DNA of 64,000 nt from Pseudomonas pohangensis (GCF_900105995.1 NZ_LT629785.1:2604001-2668000), one strand, 5' to 3'. Shown: positions 1 through 8,701, numbered from the stretch's first letter. Numbers and translations: made by a program. Notes: generated by a model not told the origin, from the letters alone.

Positions 1-567
1 CGCGGAAAGCTTTACCGGGGTTAAAACCGGGGACGCAGTCTGACTGGGAGCCGGGGTTACCGGGGCAATAGGAGCGGCCGCGGGCGCGGGGGCTGGCGAC
101 GATGTAACCGATGTACTGCTGACCATGGGCCCGGATGGCGCGGCAACCGCACTGGTTACCGGAGCTGCATAGACTGGCCGGGTATTATGCACCGGTGGTT
201 TATAGGCCTGCACCGGCGCCGGTGACGCGCTGAAATAGATCACCTGCTTGGGCATTATCACGTAAGGCGCGACTATGTTGTTGCGCGCCGCCAGCGCCTT
301 CCAGTCCCAGCCAAAACGGAACGCGATCGAATAAAGAGTGTCGCCACGCTGGACTATATATTTGCCACCGGAAGGCTGCGCCTTCTTGGCGTAAGCGGAG
401 GTGGAATTACGATCCACTACCTGCACCGGTTTCTGCGAGCTGCTACTGCAACCGACCAGCATGCCGGCGCCAAGCCAGGCCAGAACCAAGGCACGCAGCG
501 CCGGCTTGCAAGACAGGTCGAAGCGCAGTTGCACTGAAGTACCCGAGTTTGACACTAGCCATCCCAT
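1..567 (-). CDS. nlpD: NlpD/LppB lipoprotein, N-terminal part (cut by window edge)
   Basis: Outer-membrane lipoprotein that activates septal amidases through a C-terminal degenerate M23 domain; that domain lies outside the window. A hydrophobic stretch at about residues 24-36 ends in the lipobox LVGC with the lipidated Cys at about 40. A LysM peptidoglycan-binding domain follows at about residues 70-113 (QRGDTLYSIAFRF). After it comes an Ala/Pro/Ser/Thr-rich linker, typical of the family. The start is uncertain: ATG at 567 or the in-frame GTG at 555, which has an AGGATGGG sequence at a better distance. It begins 8 nt after the DUF368 gene and ends the surE-pcm-DUF368-nlpD series. rpoS is expected next, beyond the edge; that is inference. 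Confidence 0.9.
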   Translation of the reverse strand, partial: MGWLVSNSGTSVQLRFDLSCKPALRALVLAWLGAGMLVGCSSSSQKPVQVVDRNSTSAYAKKAQPSGGKYIVQRGDTLYSIAFRFGWDWKALAARNNIVAPYVIMPKQVIYFSASPAPVQAYKPPVHNTRPVYAAPVTSAVAAPSGPMVSSTSVTSSPAPAPAAAPIAPVTPAPSQTASPVLTPVKLSA

Positions 568-575
568 CCTGATGA

Positions 576-1517
576 TCAACTTCCTTCTGTCTGCGTGCGC
601 CTGGCGAGTAGCGCCGCGAATGCTTCCAGACCAAGTACCAATAGCGCGCCGGCGATTGCCAGGCAAATTGCCAGGGTCAGTTGTGCATCGCTACCGGAAA
701 GCCGGGCAAACTGATCGGGCCACAAATTATCCTGCAGCAAGGGTTGCAGCTTGCCATGACTATTGCTCACCCAGCTCACTGTCTGCTTCCACGGCCACAC
801 CTTGTTCAGCGAGCCGAGCATCAGCCCGGCCAGAAACGCCAGGGTGAGGTCACGCCAGCGGTGCAGCAGCCAGTTCAACAGCCTGGAAAAACCCAGCAAC
901 CCGGCCAGACAACCGCTGGCAAATATCGCCAGCACCAGCAGGTCCAGTTCTTTCACCGCACCAAGCACAACCGGATAAAGGCCCAGTAATAGCAGAATAA
1001 AACTGCCGGAAATACCGGGCAGGATCATCGCGCAGATTGCCACCGCACCGGCAAGAAACAAAGTTAGTGGCGTCCCGTCCAGCTGCACGGGAGCCGCCAC
1101 GGTGATCCACCAGGCAAAAGCACCACCCAGCAAAGCACTGCACAGACGGGAAACACCCCAGTGCTGCACCGCCCGCACCACGATATGCGTCGACACCAGG
1201 ATCAGACCAAAGAAAAACGACCACAAGGCTATCGGCTGGGTTTCCAGCAGAGAGGTAATCAGTCTGGCCAGGGAAAGCACACTGGCCAGAATACCGCTGA
1301 CCAGCACCAGCAGAAAGTTGGCATTGGCGCATTGCCAGGCTTCGACGATACGCCCACGCAACAACAGCAGCCCCGCCTTGGGCAGCTGCGCCAGGGATTG
1401 CAGCAACTCGTCATAAATCCCGGTAATGAAAGCGACCGTGCCTCCGGAAACACCCGGCACTACATCTGCCGCCCCCATGGCCATGCCTTTGAGAAACAGC
1501 AACAGATAATGCCTCAT
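576..1517 (-). CDS. DUF368 membrane protein, probable polyprenyl-phosphate translocase
   Basis: Integral membrane protein of 313 residues with about eight hydrophobic segments. The family signature GAADVVPGVSGGT is at residues 15-27, and a second copy of the core motif (LPGISGS) lies at about 166-172, so the protein looks like an internal duplication. DUF368 proteins (PopT) have been reported to recycle undecaprenyl phosphate across the cytoplasmic membrane. I infer that role from the family only. The ATG at 1517 has a GGAAGAAG ribosome site; the longer in-frame extension to 1616 overlaps pcm and is unlikely. The gene sits 22 nt after pcm and 8 nt before nlpD, so it is probably co-transcribed with both. 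Confidence 0.85.
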   Translation of the reverse strand: MRHYLLLFLKGMAMGAADVVPGVSGGTVAFITGIYDELLQSLAQLPKAGLLLLRGRIVEAWQCANANFLLVLVSGILASVLSLARLITSLLETQPIALWSFFFGLILVSTHIVVRAVQHWGVSRLCSALLGGAFAWWITVAAPVQLDGTPLTLFLAGAVAICAMILPGISGSFILLLLGLYPVVLGAVKELDLLVLAIFASGCLAGLLGFSRLLNWLLHRWRDLTLAFLAGLMLGSLNKVWPWKQTVSWVSNSHGKLQPLLQDNLWPDQFARLSGSDAQLTLAICLAIAGALLVLGLEAFAALLARRTQTEGS

Positions 1518-1539
1518 AGCTTCTTCCCTAATCTGAGAC

Positions 1540-2175
1540 TCAGGCCAACGGCCCGTTGAGCAACGGCACGAAACGCACGGAATCCAGTACGTGCCGGGAG
1601 TAGCCGTTTTCTTCACGCACGATCAGCAGCAAGTCCTGCACTTCGCCCGCCCCCACGGGAATCACCAGCCGGCCACCTGGCGCCAACTGGTCGAGCAAGG
1701 CTTGCGGGACATCCCTGGCGGCGGCAGTAACCATGATGCCATTGTAGGGTGCCAGTGCGGGCCAGCCTTCCCAGCCATCCCCCCAGCGATATACCACGTT
1801 GCGCAGCTTCAGCTCCGCCAGCCGCTCCTTGGCGCGGTCCTGCAAGCTCTGGATGCGCTCGACGGTGAACACCCGCTCCACCAGTTGTGCCAGCACGGCG
1901 GTCTGATAGCCGCAGCCGGTACCGATTTCCAGCACCTTGTCCAGCGGCCCGCCGGCCAGCAATAACTCGGTCATGCGCCCGACCATATAGGGTTGCGAGA
2001 TGGTCTGGTTATGTCCGATCGGCAACGCGGTGTCTTCATAGGCGCGATGGGCCAGTGCCTCATCTACAAACAGGTGGCGCGGGGTGCGGCGAATGACTTC
2101 CAGCACCTGCGGGCTGGACAAGCCTTCCTCATACAACCGTTCGATCAGGCGCTCGCGGGTGCGCTGCGAGGTCAT
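1540..2175 (-). CDS. pcm: Protein-L-isoaspartate O-methyltransferase
   Basis: Repairs isoaspartyl residues in aged proteins by methylating them with S-adenosylmethionine. At 211 residues it has the usual bacterial length. Residues 53-68 carry the conserved substrate region (IGHNQTISQPYMVGRM) and residues 81-90 the SAM-binding motif I (VLEIGTGCGY). I chose the start MTSQRTRERL at 2175 because it matches the family N-terminus; an upstream ATG at 2235 would overlap the end of surE. It follows surE by 38 nt in the same direction, the standard surE-pcm-nlpD order tied to stationary-phase survival. Confidence 0.95.
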   Translation of the reverse strand: MTSQRTRERLIERLYEEGLSSPQVLEVIRRTPRHLFVDEALAHRAYEDTALPIGHNQTISQPYMVGRMTELLLAGGPLDKVLEIGTGCGYQTAVLAQLVERVFTVERIQSLQDRAKERLAELKLRNVVYRWGDGWEGWPALAPYNGIMVTAAARDVPQALLDQLAPGGRLVIPVGAGEVQDLLLIVREENGYSRHVLDSVRFVPLLNGPLA

Positions 2176-2213
2176 GCCACTACCGCGGCGCTGCCGTTCT
2201 TCTTCGGTGGGGC

Positions 2214-2963
2214 TCACAGCAACGACTCCAACCAATTCTCCAGACTGGAAAAACCCTCGGCAAAGGTACGATCCAGTTGCAGGGGAGTAACCGAAATATA
2301 GCCCTGCAGTACCGCATGAAAGTCCGTCCCCGGCCCGCCGTCTTCGGCATCACCGGCCACCGATATCCAGTAGCCTTCCTTGCCGCGCGGATTAACCACC
2401 TTGACCGGCGAGGCCGCACGGGCGCGGTGCCCCAGGCGGGTCAGCTGCACCCCGCGGATATGATCCAGCGGCAGGTTCGGCACATTGACATTCAACACTG
2501 TCCGCGCCGGCAGGTTGAGCCGGGCATGCCCTTCGACCAGTTTGCGGGCAAACCAGGCCGCAGTTTCCAGATTGTCCGGCAAACGCGAGAGCAGGGAAAA
2601 GGCAAATGCCGGCTGATCGAGAAAACGGCCCTCAAGGGCGGCCGCAACGGTGCCGGAATAGAGCACATCGTCGCCCAGATTGGCGCCCAGATTGATCCCG
2701 GAAACCACCATGTCCTGTGGCTGATCCAGCAGCCCGTTCAGCCCCAGATGCACACAGTCGGCCGGGGTGCCATTCAGGCTGATGAAGCCGTTGGCCAGTC
2801 GTTGCGGGTGCAGCGGGCGATCCAGGGTCAGCGAGCTGCTGGCGCCGCTTTTATCCTGATCCGGCGCAATCACCGAACAGTCGGCGTAATCGGCCAGCGC
2901 CGAATGCAGCGCAGCCAAACCTGGGGCATTCACCCCGTCATCATTGGAGATCAGAATTCGCAT
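2214..2963 (-). CDS. surE: 5'/3'-nucleotidase SurE
   Basis: Metal-dependent nucleoside monophosphatase linked to stress survival. The 249-residue protein opens with MRILISNDDG, which holds the metal-binding Asp pair at residues 8-9. The KSGASSSLTL stretch supplies the conserved Ser near residue 40, and VSGINLGANLGDD near residue 95 supplies the conserved Asn. Its start overlaps the end of truD by 13 nt, so the two are probably translationally coupled. Length and motifs are standard. Confidence 0.96.
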   Translation of the reverse strand: MRILISNDDGVNAPGLAALHSALADYADCSVIAPDQDKSGASSSLTLDRPLHPQRLANGFISLNGTPADCVHLGLNGLLDQPQDMVVSGINLGANLGDDVLYSGTVAAALEGRFLDQPAFAFSLLSRLPDNLETAAWFARKLVEGHARLNLPARTVLNVNVPNLPLDHIRGVQLTRLGHRARAASPVKVVNPRGKEGYWISVAGDAEDGGPGTDFHAVLQGYISVTPLQLDRTFAEGFSSLENWLESLL

Positions 2964-4009
2964 GCAGTATCCGTAGGTCCAGCCGGTAGCAGATCAAGCA
3001 GTTCACGCACCACCACGGTGGCAAAGCATCCCGCCGGCAGAACAAAAGCCAGTTGCAACACATCAGGTTCGGGATAATGCCATGTCAGCTGGCCAATGGG
3101 GAGGCGCAAGATACGCCTTTCCTGCTTCATGCCGGCCAAAGCCAGCCAATTGGCCAGCGCCGGCTGCCCGGCCGCCAATCCATCCTCCAGCAGTTGCGCT
3201 GCACCGGCTGCAGGTGACCCACCTTCACCCCACATGGGGCCCGTCGGATGCAAGTCGAGAATAGCCAGCCGCGGATCACTGCATTCAGCCTCGGCGGCCG
3301 GAAAAAAACTGCGGCTATCGGTGAACGCCAGCAAGTCGCCAACCATGGCCTGATTCCAACTGCCGGCAGCCACCCGTTCGGCGAGAACCCGGTTGAACAG
3401 GTAACTGCGCGTCGCCGACAACAGACGCGAACGCAGATTGCGCTGCTCGGGAAACTCGCCGGCCCCGGCAAAACGCAAAGCATCCACCAGGTTGCCGCCT
3501 TTATGGCCAAAGCGTTGCAAACCAAAATAATTCGGCACGCCTTGCTCGCGGAGCAGCTGCAGGCGCTGCTCGAGCATGTCCTTGTCGGCGTTCAGGTGCT
3601 TCAGGCGCAAGGTAAAACCATTGGCTGCGTGGGCACCGCGCTGCAACTTGCGTGAATGGCGCACGGCTTTGAGGATGCTCAGGCTGTGCCCTTCGGCAGC
3701 CGCCAGATCCGGATCCGCCTTGCCCGGCAAGTGCAGACTGAACCACTGACGGGTCAACGCCTGGCGATCCTTCAGGCCCGCATAGCTGATCGCCCGCTGC
3801 GGCACACCGGCCGCACGCGCCAGCCGCCGCGCCGCCTCCTCGGTATTCAGACCACGCTTTTCCACCCACAGCCAGAGATGCTCGCCGACACCGGAAAGCT
3901 CAATTTCCAGTACTTCATCAACCTGGAAGTCCTCGGCCGTAGCCTTCAACAGCGCCTGGCCGCAAGCGGCGCCATGGGCGCGCGGCCCGAGCAATTCAAG
4001 CTCGTTCAT
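2951..4009 (-). CDS. truD: tRNA pseudouridine(13) synthase TruD
   Basis: Isomerises U13 of tRNA-Glu to pseudouridine. The 352-residue protein carries the TruD catalytic motif AGLKDRQALTRQ with the catalytic Asp at residue 81, and the family motif NYFGLQRFGHKGGN at about 159-172. Its ATG overlaps the ispF stop by 4 nt (ATGA) and its 3' end overlaps surE by 13 nt. This places it in a compact ispF-truD-surE unit, the common Pseudomonas order. Confidence 0.96.
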   Translation of the reverse strand: MNELELLGPRAHGAACGQALLKATAEDFQVDEVLEIELSGVGEHLWLWVEKRGLNTEEAARRLARAAGVPQRAISYAGLKDRQALTRQWFSLHLPGKADPDLAAAEGHSLSILKAVRHSRKLQRGAHAANGFTLRLKHLNADKDMLEQRLQLLREQGVPNYFGLQRFGHKGGNLVDALRFAGAGEFPEQRNLRSRLLSATRSYLFNRVLAERVAAGSWNQAMVGDLLAFTDSRSFFPAAEAECSDPRLAILDLHPTGPMWGEGGSPAAGAAQLLEDGLAAGQPALANWLALAGMKQERRILRLPIGQLTWHYPEPDVLQLAFVLPAGCFATVVVRELLDLLPAGPTDTACEF

Positions 4010-4479
4010 GGGCTGACCAACAAAGCCACGGCATGCACGGCAATACCTTCTTCACGACCGGTAAAACCCAGTTTTTCAGTGGTGGTCGCCTTGACGTTGA
4101 CCTGATCGGAGCCGACCTGCAGATCCTCGGCAATCAAAGCGCGCATGGCATCTATATGCGCTGCCATCTTCGGCGCCTGGGCGACGATGGTGGCGTCGAC
4201 ATTGCCCACCCGCCAGCCTTTGCCCTTGAGCAGGCCCAGTACATGACGCAGCAGCGTGCGACTGTCTGCACCCTTGAACGCAGGATCGGTATCCGGAAAG
4301 TGCTTGCCGATATCGCCCAGCGCGGCAGCGCCGAGCAACGCATCACACAGCGCATGCAACAGGACATCGCCATCCGAATGCGCCAGCAAGCCGAATTTGT
4401 GAGGAATCCGCACGCCACCGAGGGTAACGAAATGCCCTTCGGTGAAGCGGTGGACATCGTAGCCGTGGCCAATACGCAT
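4006..4479 (-). CDS. ispF: 2-C-methyl-D-erythritol 2,4-cyclodiphosphate synthase
   Basis: Fifth enzyme of the MEP isoprenoid pathway; it cyclises CDP-methylerythritol 2-phosphate and releases CMP. From MRIGHGYDVH the protein has 157 residues, the normal length. The zinc ligands Asp8 and His10 are visible in GYDVH. The motifs HSDGDVLLHALCDALLGA and TTTEKLGFTGREEGI are conserved. In-frame upstream ATGs exist at 4491 and 4497, but the latter lies inside a 12-bp hairpin. ispD, the partner often fused or adjacent to ispF, lies 3 kb away in this window, as in other pseudomonads. Confidence 0.95.
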   Translation of the reverse strand: MRIGHGYDVHRFTEGHFVTLGGVRIPHKFGLLAHSDGDVLLHALCDALLGAAALGDIGKHFPDTDPAFKGADSRTLLRHVLGLLKGKGWRVGNVDATIVAQAPKMAAHIDAMRALIAEDLQVGSDQVNVKATTTEKLGFTGREEGIAVHAVALLVSP

Positions 4480-4495
4480 TTGGCTGTTCATGAAC

Positions 4496-4526
4496 AATCG
4501 GGCCCTGGAAAAGTCAGGGCCCGATT
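4496..4526 (-). terminator. Perfect 12-bp hairpin between fghA and ispF
   Basis: AATCGGGCCCTG (4496-4507) pairs exactly with CAGGGCCCGATT (4515-4526) around a 7-nt loop. On the minus strand it lies 46 nt after the fghA stop and is followed only by TTGTT, a weak T-tract. It probably ends the frmA-fghA transcript and sets it apart from the ispF unit. It also lies directly upstream of ispF. Confidence 0.7.
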
Positions 4527-4572
4527 CTACAGGACTGGCATTGCCATCAAACCGTTACTGTCTCGCAAAACC

Positions 4573-5418
4573 TCAGTTGCTCAGCGCTTGCGCGTGATGC
4601 CGCAGGTGCTCATCGATAAAGCTGGCGATGAAATAGTAGCTGTGGTCATAGCCCGGCTGCAGGCGCAGGGTGAGCGGATGGCCGGCGGAACGGGCAGCCG
4701 CTTGCAGCGCTTCGGGCTTCAACTGATTGGTGAGAAAGTCATCCCTGTCTCCCTGATCGACCAGTATCGGCAGCTTTTCCGAAGCCTCGGCAAGCAACGC
4801 ACAAGCATCCCACTCGCGCCAGCGCGAGCGATCCTCGCCGAGAAAACGGGAAAACGCCTTTTCGCCCCAGGGACAGTTCATCGGATTGTTGATCGGCGCA
4901 AAGGCTGACAGCGACTGGTAACGTCCGGGGTTGCGCAACGCACAAACCAGCGCACCGTGACCACCCATGGAGTGGCCGCTGATGCCGCGCTTGTCCGAGG
5001 CCGGGAAATTGGCCTCAATCAGGGCAGGCAACTCCTGCACCACATAGTCATGCATCTGATAATGCTGCGCCCATGGCTTCTGGGTAGCGTTCAGATAAAA
5101 GCCCGCACCATGCCCGAAATCCCAGGCACCGTCCGGATCGCCAGGCACATCAGCGCCACGCGGACTGGTGTCCGGGGCCACGACGATCAAGCCCAGCTCC
5201 GCCGCGAGGCGCTGCACACCGGCCTTCTGCATGAAGTTCTCATCGGTACAGGTCAGCCCTGACAGCCAGTAGAGCACCGGCAGCTTGGCGCCCTGTTCGG
5301 CCTGCGGCGGCAGGTAAACGGCGAATTGCATATCGCAATCCAGGGTTCTGGAACGGTGACGATATCGTTTGTGCCAGCCGCCGAAGCTTTTCTGGCAAGA
5401 CAGGTTTTCCAAGGTCAT
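4573..5418 (-). CDS. fghA: S-formylglutathione hydrolase
   Basis: Hydrolyses S-formylglutathione to formate and glutathione, the second step of glutathione-dependent formaldehyde detoxification. The 281-residue esterase-D-type alpha/beta hydrolase has its nucleophile at Ser150 in GHSMGG. The acid is likely in VDQGDRDDF near residue 226 and the base in GYDHSYYF near residue 259. The start at 5418 has a strong GGAGGTTCC ribosome site. It follows frmA by 91 nt on the same strand, matching the pathway pairing under gfnR control. Confidence 0.95.
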   Translation of the reverse strand: MTLENLSCQKSFGGWHKRYRHRSRTLDCDMQFAVYLPPQAEQGAKLPVLYWLSGLTCTDENFMQKAGVQRLAAELGLIVVAPDTSPRGADVPGDPDGAWDFGHGAGFYLNATQKPWAQHYQMHDYVVQELPALIEANFPASDKRGISGHSMGGHGALVCALRNPGRYQSLSAFAPINNPMNCPWGEKAFSRFLGEDRSRWREWDACALLAEASEKLPILVDQGDRDDFLTNQLKPEALQAAARSAGHPLTLRLQPGYDHSYYFIASFIDEHLRHHAQALSN

Positions 5419-5509
5419 GGAACCTCCGTAAATACAGCTTTCAGGGCATACACCGGAGCGTACCAGGACCTGAGGCACTGGCCGCTCGCCGCCTGCCGCC
5501 CTGCAGGGA

Positions 5510-6622
5510 TCAGAAGTGAATGACCGTACGAATGCTCTTGCCTTCGTGCATCAGATCGAAGGCCTGGTTGATCTCGTCCAGCGGCAGATTGTGGGTAATG
5601 AACGTATCCAGAGGAATCTCGCCCTTCTGCGCTTTCGCCACATAACTCGGCAGTTCGGTACGACCCTTGACGCCGCCGAAGGCCGAACCGCGCCAGACGC
5701 GACCAGTCACCAGCTGGAACGGCCGGGTGGAGATTTCCTGACCGGCACCGGCCACACCGATAATCACCGACTCGCCCCAGCCCTTGTGGCAGCACTCCAG
5801 CGCCGAGCGCATCAACTGCACATTGCCGACGCACTCGAAGCTGTAATCGACGCCGCCATCGGTCATTTCGATGATGACGTCCTGGATCGGCTTGCTGTGC
5901 TCCTTCGGATTGACGAAGTCGGTGGCACCCAGCTCCCTGGCGATATCGAACTTGGACGGATTGATATCCACGGCAATGATCCGTGACGCCTTGGCCATTT
6001 TCGCGCCGATGATCGCCGCCAGCCCGATGCCGCCGAGGCCGAAGATAGCCACCGTTGCGCCTTCTTCCACCTTGGCGGTGTTGAGTACGGCCCCGATGCC
6101 GGTAGTGACGCCACAGCCGAGCAGACAGACCTTGTCCAGCGGTGCATCCACGGGAATTTTCGCCAGGGAAATTTCCGGCAGCACGGTGTACTCGGAGAAC
6201 GTCGAGCAGCCCATGTAGTGGTAGATCGGCTGCCCCTGGTAAGAAAAGCGCGAGGTACCGTCCGGCATCAGGCCCTTGCCCTGGGTCGCGCGCACCGCCT
6301 GGCACAGGTTGGTCTTGCCCGAGGTGCAGAACTTGCAGGTACGGCATTCGGCGGTATACAGCGGGATCACATGATCGCCGACGGCCAGCGAGGTGACACC
6401 TTCACCGACGGCCTCGACGATGCCACCGCCTTCATGGCCGAGAATGCAGGGAAATACCCCTTCGGAATCTTCGCCGGACAGGGTGTAGGCATCGGTATGA
6501 CAAACGCCGGTGGCGACGATGCGCACCAGCACTTCACCCGCTTGTGGCGGCGCTACATCCACCTCAACGATTTGCAGGGGTTGATTGGGCGCAAAGGCTA
6601 CGGCAGCACGCGACTTGATCAT
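5510..6622 (-). CDS. frmA: S-(hydroxymethyl)glutathione dehydrogenase (class III alcohol dehydrogenase)
   Basis: Oxidises the formaldehyde-glutathione adduct to S-formylglutathione with NAD; also called adhC, and class III enzymes act as GSNO reductases. The 370-residue zinc MDR protein has catalytic-zinc ligands at Cys41 and His63. The structural-zinc cysteines lie at about 93, 96, 99 and 107 (CRTCKFCTSGKTNLC). The NAD-binding glycine motif GLGGIG lies near residue 197. GGAGAG precedes the ATG by 7 nt. A TATACT -10-like box lies at 6658-6663. The gene is divergent from gfnR and upstream of fghA. Confidence 0.96.
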   Translation of the reverse strand: MIKSRAAVAFAPNQPLQIVEVDVAPPQAGEVLVRIVATGVCHTDAYTLSGEDSEGVFPCILGHEGGGIVEAVGEGVTSLAVGDHVIPLYTAECRTCKFCTSGKTNLCQAVRATQGKGLMPDGTSRFSYQGQPIYHYMGCSTFSEYTVLPEISLAKIPVDAPLDKVCLLGCGVTTGIGAVLNTAKVEEGATVAIFGLGGIGLAAIIGAKMAKASRIIAVDINPSKFDIARELGATDFVNPKEHSKPIQDVIIEMTDGGVDYSFECVGNVQLMRSALECCHKGWGESVIIGVAGAGQEISTRPFQLVTGRVWRGSAFGGVKGRTELPSYVAKAQKGEIPLDTFITHNLPLDEINQAFDLMHEGKSIRTVIHF

Positions 6623-6779
6623 GTTTGCTCTCCGGCAGGTTGTTCAAAGTGGCGCAAAGTATAGGGCAGCCATCAGAAATCAATAATCAGCCATTTATGG
6701 AAACATTATTGCCAAACAGGGACAATTAACCGCTTGCTGCCCTTAATCAGTACTTTTACCCCCAGAAAGGAAAGCATCG
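6623..6779. promoter_or_regulatory. Divergent frmA/gfnR control region with candidate LysR operator
   Basis: The 157-bp gap between the divergent genes holds an interrupted dyad. AATAAT (6682-6687) faces ATTATT (6705-6710), with CCAT-TT-ATGG (6691-6700) nested inside. It lies just upstream of a TATACT -10-like box for frmA at 6658-6663. LysR activators usually bind such A/T-rich dyads in divergent promoters, so this is the likely GfnR site. The layout is seen in the sequence; the binding is inferred. Confidence 0.5.
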
Positions 6780-7676
6780 ATGAATCGCTGGGAAGGCCTG
6801 GATGAATTTGTCGCAGTCGCCGAATGCGGCCAGTTCACCGCGGCGGCCGAACGCCTGGGGCTATCGTCCTCGCAGGTCAGTCGACAAGTCGCCCGTCTGG
6901 AAGAACGCTTGCAGACCCGCCTGTTTTATCGCAGTACCCGCCGGGTGGCACTGACTGAAGCCGGGCAGACGTTCCTGCAGCACTGCCAGCGCTTGCAGGA
7001 TGCTCGTGAAGAAGCCTTGCGTGCAATCGGCGATCTGGGTGGCGAGCCCAAAGGTCTGCTGCGCATGACCTGCGCCGTGGCCTATGGCGAGCGCTTCATT
7101 GTGCCGCTGGTGACGGATTTCATGGCTCGCCATCCGCAACTGAAAGTCGAGATAGAGCTGAGTAACCGTACTCTGGACATGGTGCAGGAGGGCCTGGATC
7201 TGGCCATCCGTCTGGGCCGTCTGCAGGATTCACGACTGATAGCCACCCGCCTGGCGCCAAGGCAGATGTATCTGTGCGCGGCGCCGGATTATCTGCAGCG
7301 CTATGGTCGTCCGCACAGCTTGTCCGAGCTGAACGGGCACAACTGCCTGATCGGCAGCTCCGACCTCTGGACTTTCCAGCTCAACGATCGCGAGTCCGCC
7401 CAGCGGGTCAGCGGCAACTGGCGCTGCAACAGTGGCCAGTCGGTACTCGAGGCGGCGTTGCGTGGGCTGGGTTTGTGTCAGCTGCCGGACTATTACGTGC
7501 TTGAACACCTGCGCAGCGGCGCTCTGGTGTCTCTGCTGGCCAACCATCAACCGCCGAATACCGCCGTCTGGGCGCTCTACCCGCAGCAACGGCACCTGTC
7601 ACCCAAGGTGCGGCAACTGGTGGACTTCCTCAAAAGCGGCATGGCGCAACGCCACGAATACAACACCATGACCTGA
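6780..7676 (+). CDS. gfnR: LysR-family regulator GfnR-like
   Basis: LysR-type transcriptional regulator of 298 residues. The winged helix-turn-helix occupies residues 1-60, with the core FTAAAERLGLSSSQVSRQVARLE. The substrate-binding domain follows from about residue 90. It is divergent from frmA, the arrangement of P. aeruginosa GfnR (PA3630), which activates the formaldehyde pathway in response to formaldehyde; by position this is the orthologue. AGAAAGGAAAG precedes the ATG. It converges on ispD with only 11 nt between the stops and no visible terminator hairpin. Confidence 0.88.
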   Translation: MNRWEGLDEFVAVAECGQFTAAAERLGLSSSQVSRQVARLEERLQTRLFYRSTRRVALTEAGQTFLQHCQRLQDAREEALRAIGDLGGEPKGLLRMTCAVAYGERFIVPLVTDFMARHPQLKVEIELSNRTLDMVQEGLDLAIRLGRLQDSRLIATRLAPRQMYLCAAPDYLQRYGRPHSLSELNGHNCLIGSSDLWTFQLNDRESAQRVSGNWRCNSGQSVLEAALRGLGLCQLPDYYVLEHLRSGALVSLLANHQPPNTAVWALYPQQRHLSPKVRQLVDFLKSGMAQRHEYNTMT

Positions 7677-7687
7677 AGCCGTGACAC

Positions 7688-8401
7688 TCAGCCCTTACGC
7701 CAGAGCAGCGCCAGGCTCTGCAGGTCTTCCGGCCGAGTGATTTTCAGGTTGTCGGCACGCCCTTCGATCAGGCGGGGTGCCTGACCGGCCAGCTCGATGG
7801 CTGATGCCTCGTCGGTAACCGCCGCACCTGCCACCAAGGCATCGTGCAACGCCTGCTGCAAGGGGGCAAAGCGAAACATCTGCGGGGTAAACGCCTGCCA
7901 GATATGACTGCGATCGAGGGTTTCGAGCACCCGCCCGTCCGGGCGCGCCCGCTTGAGCGTATCCTTCGAAGGAACTGCCAGCAGGCCGCCCACCGGATCG
8001 TTGGCCAATTGCGTCAGTAACAAATCGAGATCCTGACGCGACAGATTGGGCCGCGCCGCATCATGCACCAGCACCCAGTCCTGCCCGCCTGCGCCCAGCT
8101 TGCCGAGCATCTGCAAACCATTAAGCACGGAATCGGCGCGCTCCACGCCGCCGGGCGCGAGCTGAATACGCATATCCCTGGCGCAAGCCAGTGTCGGCCA
8201 GTAAGGGTCGTTCTCCGCCAGACAAACCACCAGCCCCTTGAGCCCGGGATGCTCGAGAAAACAGTCAAGGGTATGTTCGATGATGCTGCGCCCGGCCAGC
8301 GGCAGATACTGCTTGGGACGATCGGCCTGCATCCGCGAACCGATGCCTGCGGCCGGGATCACTACCCAGAAGGATGTTGCGTCCGGACTGGACACTTTCA
8401 T
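7688..8401 (-). CDS. ispD: 2-C-methyl-D-erythritol 4-phosphate cytidylyltransferase
   Basis: Third step of the MEP pathway: transfers CMP from CTP to methylerythritol phosphate. The 237-residue protein has the nucleotidyltransferase motif PAAGIGSRM at residues 16-24 with the conserved Lys at 30 (RPKQY). GGVERADSVLNGL follows at about 84-96 and the metal-binding VHDAARP at about 112-118. Its ATG overlaps the ftsB stop by 4 nt, the ftsB-ispD coupling typical of gamma-proteobacteria. Confidence 0.95.
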   Translation of the reverse strand: MKVSSPDATSFWVVIPAAGIGSRMQADRPKQYLPLAGRSIIEHTLDCFLEHPGLKGLVVCLAENDPYWPTLACARDMRIQLAPGGVERADSVLNGLQMLGKLGAGGQDWVLVHDAARPNLSRQDLDLLLTQLANDPVGGLLAVPSKDTLKRARPDGRVLETLDRSHIWQAFTPQMFRFAPLQQALHDALVAGAAVTDEASAIELAGQAPRLIEGRADNLKITRPEDLQSLALLWRKG

Positions 8402-8679
8402 TCAGCCAGCTGATAGAGGGTTTCACCCTCTTTGACCATGCCCAGCTCATGCCGGGCGCGCTCCTCGACGGTTTCCATGCCTTTCTTCAGCTCCAGCACT
8501 TCCGCTTCGAGGATACGGTTACGTTCGAGCAGGTGCTGGTTTTCCCCCTGCTGCGAGGCAATCTGCCGCTTCAGTTCGGCTACTTCGGCCAGACTGCCAT
8601 CACCCACCCACAGGCGATACTGCAGGCCCGCCAACAGCAGGATCAACAGCACAAACAGCCAGTAGGGAGTTTTTTTCAT
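8398..8679 (-). CDS. ftsB: Cell division protein FtsB
   Basis: Small bitopic divisome protein that forms the FtsQLB complex. The 93-residue sequence has a short cytoplasmic start (MKKTPYW), one transmembrane helix at about 7-21, and a periplasmic coiled coil at about 29-75 rich in Glu, Leu and Lys. The C-terminal segment ARHELGMVKEGET is characteristic. It lies between eno and ispD, which is the conserved position, and overlaps ispD by 4 nt. Confidence 0.94.
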   Translation of the reverse strand: MKKTPYWLFVLLILLLAGLQYRLWVGDGSLAEVAELKRQIASQQGENQHLLERNRILEAEVLELKKGMETVEERARHELGMVKEGETLYQLAE

Positions 8680-8701
8680 CTAGCCAGGGCATTCCATAAA
8701 C

